In this document: positions 40,491-47,397 of the stretch, in pieces | Position numbering within the stretch: position 1 is the first letter of the stretch | How the letters are laid out: the number at the start of each line of letters is the position of its first letter | Assembly (NCBI RefSeq): GCF_900142265.1 | Contig: NZ_FRAH01000014.1 | Coordinates: 1 to 53,770 of the forward strand | Reading direction: 5' to 3' | Source: Anaerotignum lactatifermentans DSM 14214 | GTDB lineage: Bacteria > Bacillota > Clostridia > Lachnospirales > Anaerotignaceae | DNA length: 53,770 nt | Translations under genes and position numbers: made by a program | The notes under the pieces: model-generated | Told to the model about the DNA's origin: nothing | The model's database searches: none | The model's input: the letters and a program-made list of their open reading frames with translations, nothing else

Positions 40491-41597
40491 ATGGAAACAA
40501 AACCTCTGATGCATCAGCATGGCGGCGATCTGGACGCCATCGAAAGAAAATACGGCATCTCCAAAGCGGAAATTCTGGATTTCAGCGGCAACATCAACCC
40601 TCTGGGCTTTCCCGAATCTGTGAAAACAGCCCTTGCCCAGAATCTGGACATCATTTCCACTTATCCAGACAAACATTACACCGCTCTGCGTGCAGCCATC
40701 GGCGCATACACTGGCGCAAATCCCGCGCATATCGTGGTGGGCAATGGCTCCACAGAACTCATTGGTACATTCATCAAGACCGTCAACGCGAAAAAAAGCC
40801 TTATCATGGGCCCTGCTTACAGCGAATACGAACGGGAAGTTTCTCTCACCGGCGGCACATTCGATTATTTTCCTCTGAAAGCAGAGGACGACTTTGTCAT
40901 TGATCTGGATGCCCTGCTGGCAGCATTGACACCGGAAATCGGCATGTTCGTTGCCTGCAATCCCAATAACCCCACAGGCTCCGCTTTGACCGTATCCCAG
41001 CTGCGCACCATTCTGACCCACTGCAAAGAAACAGGGGCTTCCGTCATGATTGACGAAACCTATCTGGAATTTGCCGACAATCTGGATGAAATCTGCGCCA
41101 TTCCTCTGGCTGCGGAGTTTGACAACCTTTTTGTCATCCGTGGTACATCTAAGTTCTTTGCGGCACCCGGTATCCGTCTTGGCTACGGCGTATCTTCCAA
41201 CGAAGCTTTCCGTAACCGACTCCAGACCAACCAAGACCCTTGGAGCGTAAACTCTCTGGCTGCCTTTGCCGGCGAACGTCTTTTCACAGACAAAGAATTC
41301 CATGACACCACAAAGAAACTCATTTCCGACGAGCGTAAAAAAGCGCTGGCAGAATTTTCTACATGGAAAAATATCAAGGCATATCCTTCCTCTGCCAACT
41401 TCATTCTGCTGAAGCTGCTGACAGACAAAATCACTGCCGCTGAGCTTTTTGAAAAACTGATCATGAAAAAAATGCTCATCCGCGACGCTTCCAGCTTCGC
41501 TTTTCTGGATGAAAGTTTCCTGCGTTTCTGTATCCTACGTCCCGAGGACAACGCTATGCTCATTGCAGAATTGAAAAAACTGGTAGAAGAAGCGTAA
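40491..41597 (+). CDS. PLP-dependent aminotransferase-fold enzyme, CobD/HisC-like
   Basis: A 368-residue fold-type I enzyme. HQHGGDLDAIERKYG and ILDFSGNINPLGFPESV at the N-terminus are typical of L-threonine-O-3-phosphate decarboxylase CobD, a relative of HisC. NPNNPTGSAL (~162-171), MIDETYLEFAD (~184-194) and the PLP lysine in RGTSKFFAAPGIRLGYG (~216-232) are present. CobD makes aminopropanol phosphate for cobalamin, but no other cobalamin gene is in the window. It may also be a HisC-type aminotransferase or a related enzyme. Confidence 0.8.
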   Translation: METKPLMHQHGGDLDAIERKYGISKAEILDFSGNINPLGFPESVKTALAQNLDIISTYPDKHYTALRAAIGAYTGANPAHIVVGNGSTELIGTFIKTVNAKKSLIMGPAYSEYEREVSLTGGTFDYFPLKAEDDFVIDLDALLAALTPEIGMFVACNPNNPTGSALTVSQLRTILTHCKETGASVMIDETYLEFADNLDEICAIPLAAEFDNLFVIRGTSKFFAAPGIRLGYGVSSNEAFRNRLQTNQDPWSVNSLAAFAGERLFTDKEFHDTTKKLISDERKKALAEFSTWKNIKAYPSSANFILLKLLTDKITAAELFEKLIMKKMLIRDASSFAFLDESFLRFCILRPEDNAMLIAELKKLVEEA

Positions 41598-41674
41598 AAA
41601 ACTGACAATATAAATCTTTCAAAACCACATATCCTAGGGAAGAAATACAACATTTTTTTCGGAGGATATTGGCA

Positions 41675-42100
41675 ATGGAAACCCATGAAATCATAAGCCG
41701 CAAAACTCTTTGCGGCTGTTTCTCTCTGCTGCGGCAAAGTCTGAATAACTGGCAGGCAGGCAATCTTTATTTTCTCAACAGCCACGCTTTGTATCAACAC
41801 CTTTCCGCCCTGCCCTGCGGCAAGGATACCGTCGGCGGCATACTGACCCAAATGGAAAGCTGCATCCCCATGGCACTGACCACAGACAGTCTGGAAAAAT
41901 TCCTGCTGGCAAAAAGCCCAGCAGAAGCAGAAGATTTTCTGGAGAGCACCAAAACGGATTTTCTTTTTCTGCTGCTGGCGGCAGGGAAAGACGATGTGCT
42001 GTGGCAGCATGTGATGGATGTCTGCGAAAACCTGCGGCAGAAACAAATGGACAAACCAAAAGAAAGGCGGTTTTGTTATGGACGAAAAACCCTATCGTGA
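41675..42100 (+). CDS. Small protein of unknown function before the radical SAM gene
   Basis: A 141-residue, mostly helical protein without a recognised domain. It is rich in Leu and Cys at the start (SRKTLCGCFSLLRQSLNNW). ATG 41675 has GGAGG 9 bases upstream. The last 23 bp overlap the start of the radical SAM gene, so translation is coupled and a common function is possible. Confidence 0.65.
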   Translation: METHEIISRKTLCGCFSLLRQSLNNWQAGNLYFLNSHALYQHLSALPCGKDTVGGILTQMESCIPMALTTDSLEKFLLAKSPAEAEDFLESTKTDFLFLLLAAGKDDVLWQHVMDVCENLRQKQMDKPKERRFCYGRKTLS

Positions 42101-42998
42101 CCTGAATACCTATTACCGAAACATATTCGGCGGCAAAACTGCCAAAATCTCATTGGACGGCGGTTTCACCTGCCCCAACCGTGACGGCACCATCGGCACC
42201 GGCGGCTGTCTGTTCTGTTCCGCAGGCGGCTCCGGTGATTTTGCAGAAAGCGCTGCCCTTTCCATCAGGGAGCAAATCGCAAAGGGGAAAGCCCAGACTT
42301 CCGCCAAGTGGGACCATCCCCGGTACATCGCCTATTTTCAGGCATTCACCAATACATACGCCCCTGTGGATACCCTGCGGCAGAAATACGAAGAAGCCCT
42401 GTCCCAGCCGGACATTGTGGGGCTTTCCATTGCCACACGTCCTGACTGTCTGGGAGATGATGTAATCCAATTGCTGGCGGAGCTGAACGGCAAAACAAAA
42501 CTTTGGGTGGAATTGGGGCTGCAAACGGCAAAGGAAACCTCTGCCCATTTCATCCGCCGTGGATATGACAACGACGTTTTCACCGACGCTGTAAAACGCC
42601 TTGCCGCCCATGATATTTCCGTGGTGGCTCATGTCATTGTGGGACTTCCGGGAGAAACAAAAGAAGATTTGCTAAAAACCATGGACTACATCAACAGCCT
42701 GCCCATTGAAGGGGTGAAGCTGCAATTGCTTCATGTTTTAGAACATACAGACTTGGCGGAACTGTACCGCAGCGGACAGTATACGCCGTTGACACTGGAG
42801 AAATATATTGACCTGCTCTGCGCCTGCATCGCTCGTCTGCGCCCGGATATTGTTCTGCACCGGCTGACAGGCGACGGAGATAAAAACATCCTGCTGGCGC
42901 CTTTGTGGAGCCTGAATAAGCGTCATGTCCTCAACACCATCCATAAGACCCTGCGGCAGCGGAATATCCGTCAGGGCATGGACTTTGGGGAAAAATAG
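42078..42998 (+). CDS. TIGR01212-family radical SAM protein (YtqA-like)
   Basis: A 306-residue radical SAM enzyme. The cluster motif is seen in GGFTCPNRDGTIGTGGCLFC (~28-47): Cys33, then CLFC, a spacing (C-x11-12-CxxC) that is typical of this elongator-type subgroup rather than CxxxCxxC. GIATRPD-like (LSIATRPDCLGDDV), LGLQTAKETS and HVIVGLPGETKEDLL are further SAM-barrel blocks. The substrate is not known for the family. It overlaps the preceding small gene. Confidence 0.9.
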   Translation: MDEKPYRDLNTYYRNIFGGKTAKISLDGGFTCPNRDGTIGTGGCLFCSAGGSGDFAESAALSIREQIAKGKAQTSAKWDHPRYIAYFQAFTNTYAPVDTLRQKYEEALSQPDIVGLSIATRPDCLGDDVIQLLAELNGKTKLWVELGLQTAKETSAHFIRRGYDNDVFTDAVKRLAAHDISVVAHVIVGLPGETKEDLLKTMDYINSLPIEGVKLQLLHVLEHTDLAELYRSGQYTPLTLEKYIDLLCACIARLRPDIVLHRLTGDGDKNILLAPLWSLNKRHVLNTIHKTLRQRNIRQGMDFGEK

Positions 42999-43098
42999 GC
43001 AAAAACCGCTATTTTTCGATTTTTTTCGTATTTTATGTTTTTCTTTTCACAAAAATATGTTATGATTAGGGTTAGCAGTACAGAAAGGAGGGGGTTCC

Positions 43099-43710
43099 AT
43101 GTCCGAAGAATCCATTCGGCAGTTAGCGGAGCATAAGCTGATCATCCTGCATCTTTTGCAGAAAATGGGCATTGCTTTGTCAAACAGTGAGATTTGCCAG
43201 TTTTTGCTGGAAAAAAATTATATGGACTATTTTTCCATCCAGCAGTATCTGACAGAACTGGTGGACGCCGGCTGGCTGGAAAAATCATGGGAGCAGAACA
43301 ACACACGCTATACCCTCACTGACGAAGGCGACGAAATCGTCAATTACTTTCTGAACCACATTTCCGAACACGCCAAAAACGAAATCAATACTTACGTGCA
43401 GGAAAACAGCAAACGCATCCGCGCGGAATACGCCGTTACCGCCAATTATTTCCCGGAAATCAACGATGATTTTCTGGTAAAATGCGGGCTGAATGACGAC
43501 GACGGCAACGTCCTCATGGAAATCAGCGTTTCCGTTGTTTCCAAACAACAGGCACTGGCTATCTGCCGGAACTGGCGGAAAAACGTGAGCCATCTTTATG
43601 GCACCATCCTCACTTCTCTGGTAAAAAACACCGAAGCAGAAGGCGGCGGCTTCAAAGCCAAGGAACAGAATTTCCCCGCTCCCGTGGAAGAAGAAACAGA
43701 GGAAGCCTGA
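43099..43710 (+). CDS. DUF4364 family protein
   Basis: A 203-residue protein of the DUF4364 family. The N-terminal part (~1-85) is a winged helix (LIILHLLQKMGIALSNSEIC, YLTELVDAGWLEKSWEQNNT, YTLTDEGDEIVNYF), so it may bind DNA. The C-terminal part is an alpha/beta domain. The target is unknown. AAAGGAGG precedes the ATG. It is monocistronic with a clear terminator. Confidence 0.88.
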   Translation: MSEESIRQLAEHKLIILHLLQKMGIALSNSEICQFLLEKNYMDYFSIQQYLTELVDAGWLEKSWEQNNTRYTLTDEGDEIVNYFLNHISEHAKNEINTYVQENSKRIRAEYAVTANYFPEINDDFLVKCGLNDDDGNVLMEISVSVVSKQQALAICRNWRKNVSHLYGTILTSLVKNTEAEGGGFKAKEQNFPAPVEEETEEA

Positions 43711-43720
43711 TAAAAAATAC

Positions 43721-43753
43721 AAAGCCGAGAATCTGAAAAAGATTTTCGGCTTT
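43721..43753 (+). terminator. Terminator of the DUF4364 gene
   Basis: The 13-bp stem AAAGCCGAGAATC / GATTTTCGGCTTT is followed by a T run; it shares its stem core with other terminators of the window. Confidence 0.85.
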
Positions 43754-43769
43754 TTTTATTGTCTTTGAT

Positions 43770-43805
43770 TGTACCCATACATTTATACTATATTGTATCC
43801 ATACA
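43770..43805 (+). promoter_or_regulatory. Two identical-type palindromes before the ECF S-component gene
   Basis: TGTACCCATACA (43770-43781) and TGTATCCATACA (43794-43805) are TGTA-N4-TACA palindromes 24 bp apart. They lie over a weak promoter (TTGATT at 43765, TATACT or TATATT about 20 bp on). They look like a double operator for a dimeric repressor. Confidence 0.5.
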
Positions 43806-43895
43806 TTTTCCATTGTGGTCTGACATTCTCTGGTTTCTCCTTCCAGTTTCTGGTATCCTCTTGTACAGAAACACATACAAGAAAGGACGGATATC

Positions 43896-44390
43896 TTGCG
43901 AACGAAAGAACTGACAAAAACCGCCGTTATGGCGGCATTGGTATTTGTAGCCATTTATGTGCTGAAAATACCGGGACCAAACGGTTACAGCCATCTAGGG
44001 GACTGTATGATTCTCATCAGTGTATTGCTTTTGGGAGGCAGAAAAGGCGCATGGGCTGGGGGCATCGGCGCCGCACTGGCTGACCTGCTGGGAGGATATA
44101 TGCAGTGGGTACTGCCAACGTTTCTCATCAAAGCATTCATGGCACTCATCATGGGTTATGTCATCAACAAATGGCATCATAAGGGAAATTGGCTGGCTGG
44201 AGCAGTGCTGGGGGGTATTTTCCAGATCATTGGCTACACAGCAGTGAAGATTTTCTATTACGGCTTCGCCACCGCCATGGTCATGACACCAGGACTTCTG
44301 GTACAGACAGCTTTCGGTCTTGTACTGACTTCTATATTCGTGGGTGTTTTGGGCACCACTGGCATTTTACGAAAAGTAAAGGAGATGTAG
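43896..44390 (+). CDS. ECF transporter S component
   Basis: A 164-residue membrane protein with five or six helices (~8-25, ~38-60, ~68-90, ~100-125, ~135-155). The start TELTKTAVMAALVFVAIYVL and the GGRKGAWAGGIGAALADLLGG block are typical of S components (PF12822), which bind one vitamin or substrate and join a shared EcfAAT module. No EcfA or EcfT genes are near. The start is TTG with AAAGGACGG upstream. The substrate cannot be told. An amidohydrolase gene follows after 4 bp. Confidence 0.85.
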   Translation: MRTKELTKTAVMAALVFVAIYVLKIPGPNGYSHLGDCMILISVLLLGGRKGAWAGGIGAALADLLGGYMQWVLPTFLIKAFMALIMGYVINKWHHKGNWLAGAVLGGIFQIIGYTAVKIFYYGFATAMVMTPGLLVQTAFGLVLTSIFVGVLGTTGILRKVKEM

Positions 44391-44394
44391 ATAT

Positions 44395-45132
44395 ATGAAA
44401 AAATTAGACGCACATGCCCATGTGGGCACTTTCGGCGGCTGGGCAAATGTTGCCATCACCGCAGAAGAACTGGTACAGCAGATGGATGCCTGCGAAATCG
44501 AAAAAACCGTTCTTTGCAGCACGGGAAGTGACGACAATTTCCGCACAAAAGAAGCTATGGAAGCATATCCAGACCGTTTCTGGGGTCTGGTATACGCCAA
44601 TCCTTTGGAGGGCGAAAAGTCCGTTCAGGAAATTTATGATTTGGTGCAGAACAAGGGTTTTTCCGGTATTAAGCTGAACCCCCTTCGCCATGCCTACGTG
44701 GCAGACGCGGAATGCCTTGACCCCATCATGGAAGCCGCCAGAGAACTGCATATTCCTGTTTTCATCCACAGCGGTCACGCACCTTATGCTCTGCCTTGGA
44801 GCATTGCTCTGCTGGCAGAACGGTTCCCTGATGTAAATATCGTTATGATCCACATGGGGCATGGGCACGGTGTTTACATCGACGCCGCTTTGAAAATGGC
44901 AAGACGCTATTCCAACCTCTATCTGGAAATGTCCGGCATGCCCATGAATTCCAAAATCAAAGAAGCCTATGAAACTGTAGGCAGTGACCGGATTTTCTTT
45001 GGCACCGACGCCCCTTTCCATCATCCCACCATCGAAATGCAGAAAGTAATCACCAGCGGATTGACGGAAAAAGAAATAGAAGATGTGTTTTACAATAACC
45101 TGCAAAAATTTATGGCACAGTACGAAAAATGA
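44395..45132 (+). CDS. Amidohydrolase_2-type TIM-barrel hydrolase
   Basis: A 245-residue metal hydrolase. The first ligand pair is DAHAHVGTFGG (~5-15). FIHSGHAPYALPW (~123-135), MIHMGHGHGV (~150-159) and FFGTDAPFHHP (~200-210) supply the further His and Asp ligands. Members act as decarboxylases or hydrolases on small molecules. It is co-transcribed with the ECF S component (4-bp gap), which suggests that it processes the imported compound. It is closed by a terminator. Confidence 0.85.
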   Translation: MKKLDAHAHVGTFGGWANVAITAEELVQQMDACEIEKTVLCSTGSDDNFRTKEAMEAYPDRFWGLVYANPLEGEKSVQEIYDLVQNKGFSGIKLNPLRHAYVADAECLDPIMEAARELHIPVFIHSGHAPYALPWSIALLAERFPDVNIVMIHMGHGHGVYIDAALKMARRYSNLYLEMSGMPMNSKIKEAYETVGSDRIFFGTDAPFHHPTIEMQKVITSGLTEKEIEDVFYNNLQKFMAQYEK

Positions 45133-45141
45133 TACTATAAA

Positions 45142-45175
45142 AAGAGGAAGATTTCAAAAAAGAAATCTTCCTCTT
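45142..45175 (+). terminator. Terminator of the ECF-amidohydrolase operon
   Basis: The perfect 14-bp stem AAGAGGAAGATTTC / GAAATCTTCCTCTT lies 10 bp after the stop; the T run is weak on the plus strand. Confidence 0.75.
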
Positions 45176-45223
45176 AAACTATTAAAAAATAAATTTTATA
45201 CCTTTTCAAGAACGTGGAAGGGC

Positions 45224-45418
45224 TTGGGAAACAAAGAGTCAACACATTTGCTCTGTAAATGTCAGCCATAAATGGTTGCCCGCATCTCTTTGCGGTGTGG
45301 GTTTCCCAACTGGAATCCCATGGGAAAAAGCAGGAGTTTCAAAGATTACAATCTGATGGAACTCCTGCTTTATACTTCTGTCTACTCGTCAAAGGCTTGA
45401 ATGAAATGAGCCTTTGAC
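45224..45418. other. Gene-free region with a multi-hairpin, possible structured RNA
   Basis: TTGGGAAAC (45224-45232) pairs with GTTTCCCAA (45301-45309) and encloses three small hairpins: ACATTT/AAATGT, CCAT/ATGG and CCGCA/TGCGG. Then follow a perfect 12-bp hairpin (45327-45338 with 45360-45371), which has a T run on the minus strand, and a perfect 10-bp hairpin GTCAAAGGCT / AGCCTTTGAC (45388-45418). I could not match it to a known riboswitch or ncRNA. It may also be a relic of an insertion. Confidence 0.45.
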
Positions 45419-45420
45419 AA

Positions 45421-45600
45421 AGCAACTTCCCCTTAAGAAAACATTGATTTTCCTTTTTCTTGATTTCTTAAGGGGAATTGCAACGGCTACCTTCATAAGA
45501 AAACATAACAAATACAATCTTAATAAAATAAGAAAGCCAAAATCCTTTGTAATGATAAGGATTTTGGCTTTCTTTGTTTTCTTATGAAGATGCCCCTAAC
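45421..45600 (-). repeat. Two-hairpin intergenic repeat, copy C
   Basis: 180 bp in reverse orientation to copies A and B. Read on the minus strand it starts TTAGGGGCATCTTCATAAG and has the same perfect 16-bp outer stem, inner hairpin AAAGCCAAAATCC / GGATTTTGGCTTT and second hairpin. It lies between convergent genes. Confidence 0.9.
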
Positions 45601-45614
45601 AGGGTATCCGTTTT

Positions 45615-45845
45615 TTAATACCCTTCGGGCTTTTCCATGCCTACATAACGAAATCTAGGCACTTCTTTCCCTTCTACGATAACATTTTCCAGAAACATGT
45701 CCAGTGGGCGCACCCATAAGCCCCCTTCCCCGTACTGGGGTTCATAAACCACCAATTCTTCCAGTGTTTCCGAATGTTTCGCCACGCCAATGGCTCGATA
45801 GAGTTTATTTTTATAATGGAGATAATATCCGCCTTGGTGAATCAT
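45615..45845 (-). CDS. DUF1653 family protein
   Basis: A 76-residue protein that matches DUF1653: GGYYLHYKNKLYRAIGVAKH, then ELVVYEPQYGEGGLWVRPL and PRFRYVG. It is a small beta-rich fold of unknown function, common in bacteria. The ATG overlaps the lipid kinase stop by 4 bp (ATGA) with AAAGGGA upstream, so it is the second gene of that operon. A longer open frame upstream lies inside the kinase gene and is not used. Confidence 0.85.
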   Translation of the reverse strand: MIHQGGYYLHYKNKLYRAIGVAKHSETLEELVVYEPQYGEGGLWVRPLDMFLENVIVEGKEVPRFRYVGMEKPEGY

Positions 45846-46774
45846 TCCATCACGTCCCTTTCTTCTAATAATGCACTGCCCTTTGGCACCACAAAGGAAA
45901 GTCCGCCTTTTTCCACCACTACTTCCAGATGGGTAAAAGGCACAATCTCCCCGTCCATGCTGAGCTTCTGGGTTTCTTTTGCGTGAATATGTACCCGTGT
46001 GCAGCAGTCCTGAAATACAAGCTTTTCCCCCGCTGGCTCCTGCAAATAAGTCCCTTTGCGGAAAGCGCCTACCAAGTGGAGGAACCGCCATCTGGATACT
46101 TTCCGCACTGCCACCAGTTCCAGTTTGCCGTCATTGATTTTTGCCATGGGAGCAGGACAGAACCCGCCGCCATAAAACTTACCGTTGGCAAGGGCAGTCA
46201 GCAGAAATTTCCCCTTGGCTTCTTTGCCGTTGTCCGTACGGAAGGAAAGGTCTTTGCCCATGGGACGGCAGAACAGCACCGCCACCGCCAGCACATAAGC
46301 CAAAGGTCCAGCCACAAAGGGGATTTTCTTCAGCTTTGCCGCCTGTGCCACCACAGCGCTGTCAAAGCCCGTGTTTGTCATGTTTACCACACGTCTGCCG
46401 TTAACCTGTAACACGTCTATAGCAACGGCTTCCCCAGCCACCTGTGCGGCAATATCCTGAAAGTTTTCCATATTGGTAAAATTCCGCAAAAAATCGTTGC
46501 CTGTTCCCGCAGGAATCAAAGCCACCTGACATTGCGGAAATTTTTTCAACCCATTGACTACCTCATTGAGGGTACCATCTCCGCCGCAGGCATAAAACCG
46601 CGCAGGTCCTTTCTTTGCCATATACCGTACATAAGCCATGGCGTCCCCCACACCTTTTGTCTGGTAGATGGTAAAAGGTAGTCCTTCCCCTTCCATGTAT
46701 TCCCGGATGGCAGGCACCAGCTTTGCCGCTTTCCCCTGACCTGCTGCCGGGTTGATAATAAAGTAATGATGCAT
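45842..46774 (-). CDS. Diacylglycerol kinase-family lipid kinase (YegS/DgkB-like)
   Basis: A 310-residue cytoplasmic lipid kinase. The catalytic domain (~1-130) has HYFIINPAAGQGKA (~3-16), the ATP loop ACGGDGTLNEVVNGL (~62-76) and LIPAGTGNDFLRNF (~86-99). The C-terminal beta-sandwich follows (SMDGEIVP near ~275). It would phosphorylate diacylglycerol or a related lipid in phospholipid turnover. ATG 46774 with GGAGG was chosen over an upstream in-frame ATG. Confidence 0.92.
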   Translation of the reverse strand: MHHYFIINPAAGQGKAAKLVPAIREYMEGEGLPFTIYQTKGVGDAMAYVRYMAKKGPARFYACGGDGTLNEVVNGLKKFPQCQVALIPAGTGNDFLRNFTNMENFQDIAAQVAGEAVAIDVLQVNGRRVVNMTNTGFDSAVVAQAAKLKKIPFVAGPLAYVLAVAVLFCRPMGKDLSFRTDNGKEAKGKFLLTALANGKFYGGGFCPAPMAKINDGKLELVAVRKVSRWRFLHLVGAFRKGTYLQEPAGEKLVFQDCCTRVHIHAKETQKLSMDGEIVPFTHLEVVVEKGGLSFVVPKGSALLEERDVME

Positions 46775-46871
46775 GTTGCACCTCCTGTCTTGTCTAACAG
46801 GGTACCACATTTCCAAAAGGCTGGCAACGCATAAAACTTTTTTCATCAGGAAAATATCCTCATAAAAACAC

Positions 46872-46912
46872 AATAGCTGAAATCCTTTCTATCTCAAGGA
46901 TTCCAGCTATTT
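46872..46912 (-). terminator. Terminator after spoVT
   Basis: The 14-bp stem AATAGCTGAAATCC / GGATTCCAGCTATT is followed by GTGTTTTT on the minus strand, ~30 bp after the spoVT stop. It shares its core with other terminators of the window. Confidence 0.8.
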
Positions 46913-46941
46913 TCCCCTGCGAAACAAATGAAATCTCTTTC

Positions 46942-47397
46942 TCAGGATTCCATCTGTTTGCCCAAAAATCCTGCGGCAGTCTGCGCCAGTTTGCCTTCCA
47001 CTTCGCCCATTTTCTGCTCTTTGGAAAGAAACAGCACTGCACCCAGCGCATCCCCTTCGGCAATAATGGGCACCATCAACTGGTAAGGATATTCGCTGCC
47101 GTCGCCATCATGGAGCACCGGTACAAACTGCCCATCCCCGGCTTCTGCCGCAAAGGGGGTGCGCTTGTTGATACATTCTTCCATTTCCGGGCTGATGCGT
47201 TTTTCCAGAAATTCTTTTTTCGCGCCGCCGGAAACGGCAATGATCCGGTCTTTATCCACGATACAGGTCACATGTCCCGCGGTCTGGGCAAGGCTTTCGG
47301 CGTATTCCTTGGCGAATGCCCCCAATTCCCCAATGGGGGAATATTTCTTCAAAATGATTTCGCCTTCTCTATCTGTGAAAATTTCCAAAGGGTCGCC
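46942..47397 (-). pseudogene. spoVT: 3' part of spoVT, split by IME2
   Basis: The last 151 codons of this frame match SpoVT, the sigma-G-dependent forespore regulator of the AbrB family with a C-terminal GAF-like domain. GDPLEIFTDREGEIILKKYS, SPIGELGAFAKEYAESL, IIAVSGGAKKEFL, PIIAEGDALGAVLFLS and MGEVEGKLAQTAAGFLGKQM are collinear with it. Only the first ~30 codons (DNA-binding AbrB strand-loop and start) are missing. They should lie beyond the right end of IME2, outside the window. The recombinase frame runs into this part without a stop. In this state no normal SpoVT can be made; precise excision of IME2 would restore the gene. Confidence 0.88.

Noticed and set aside
45224-45312. Assignment of the multi-hairpin region to a known riboswitch
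   Set aside because: None of the riboswitch cores I know (purine, SAM, TPP, c-di-GMP, lysine, THF) fits, and it does not lie before a gene start.
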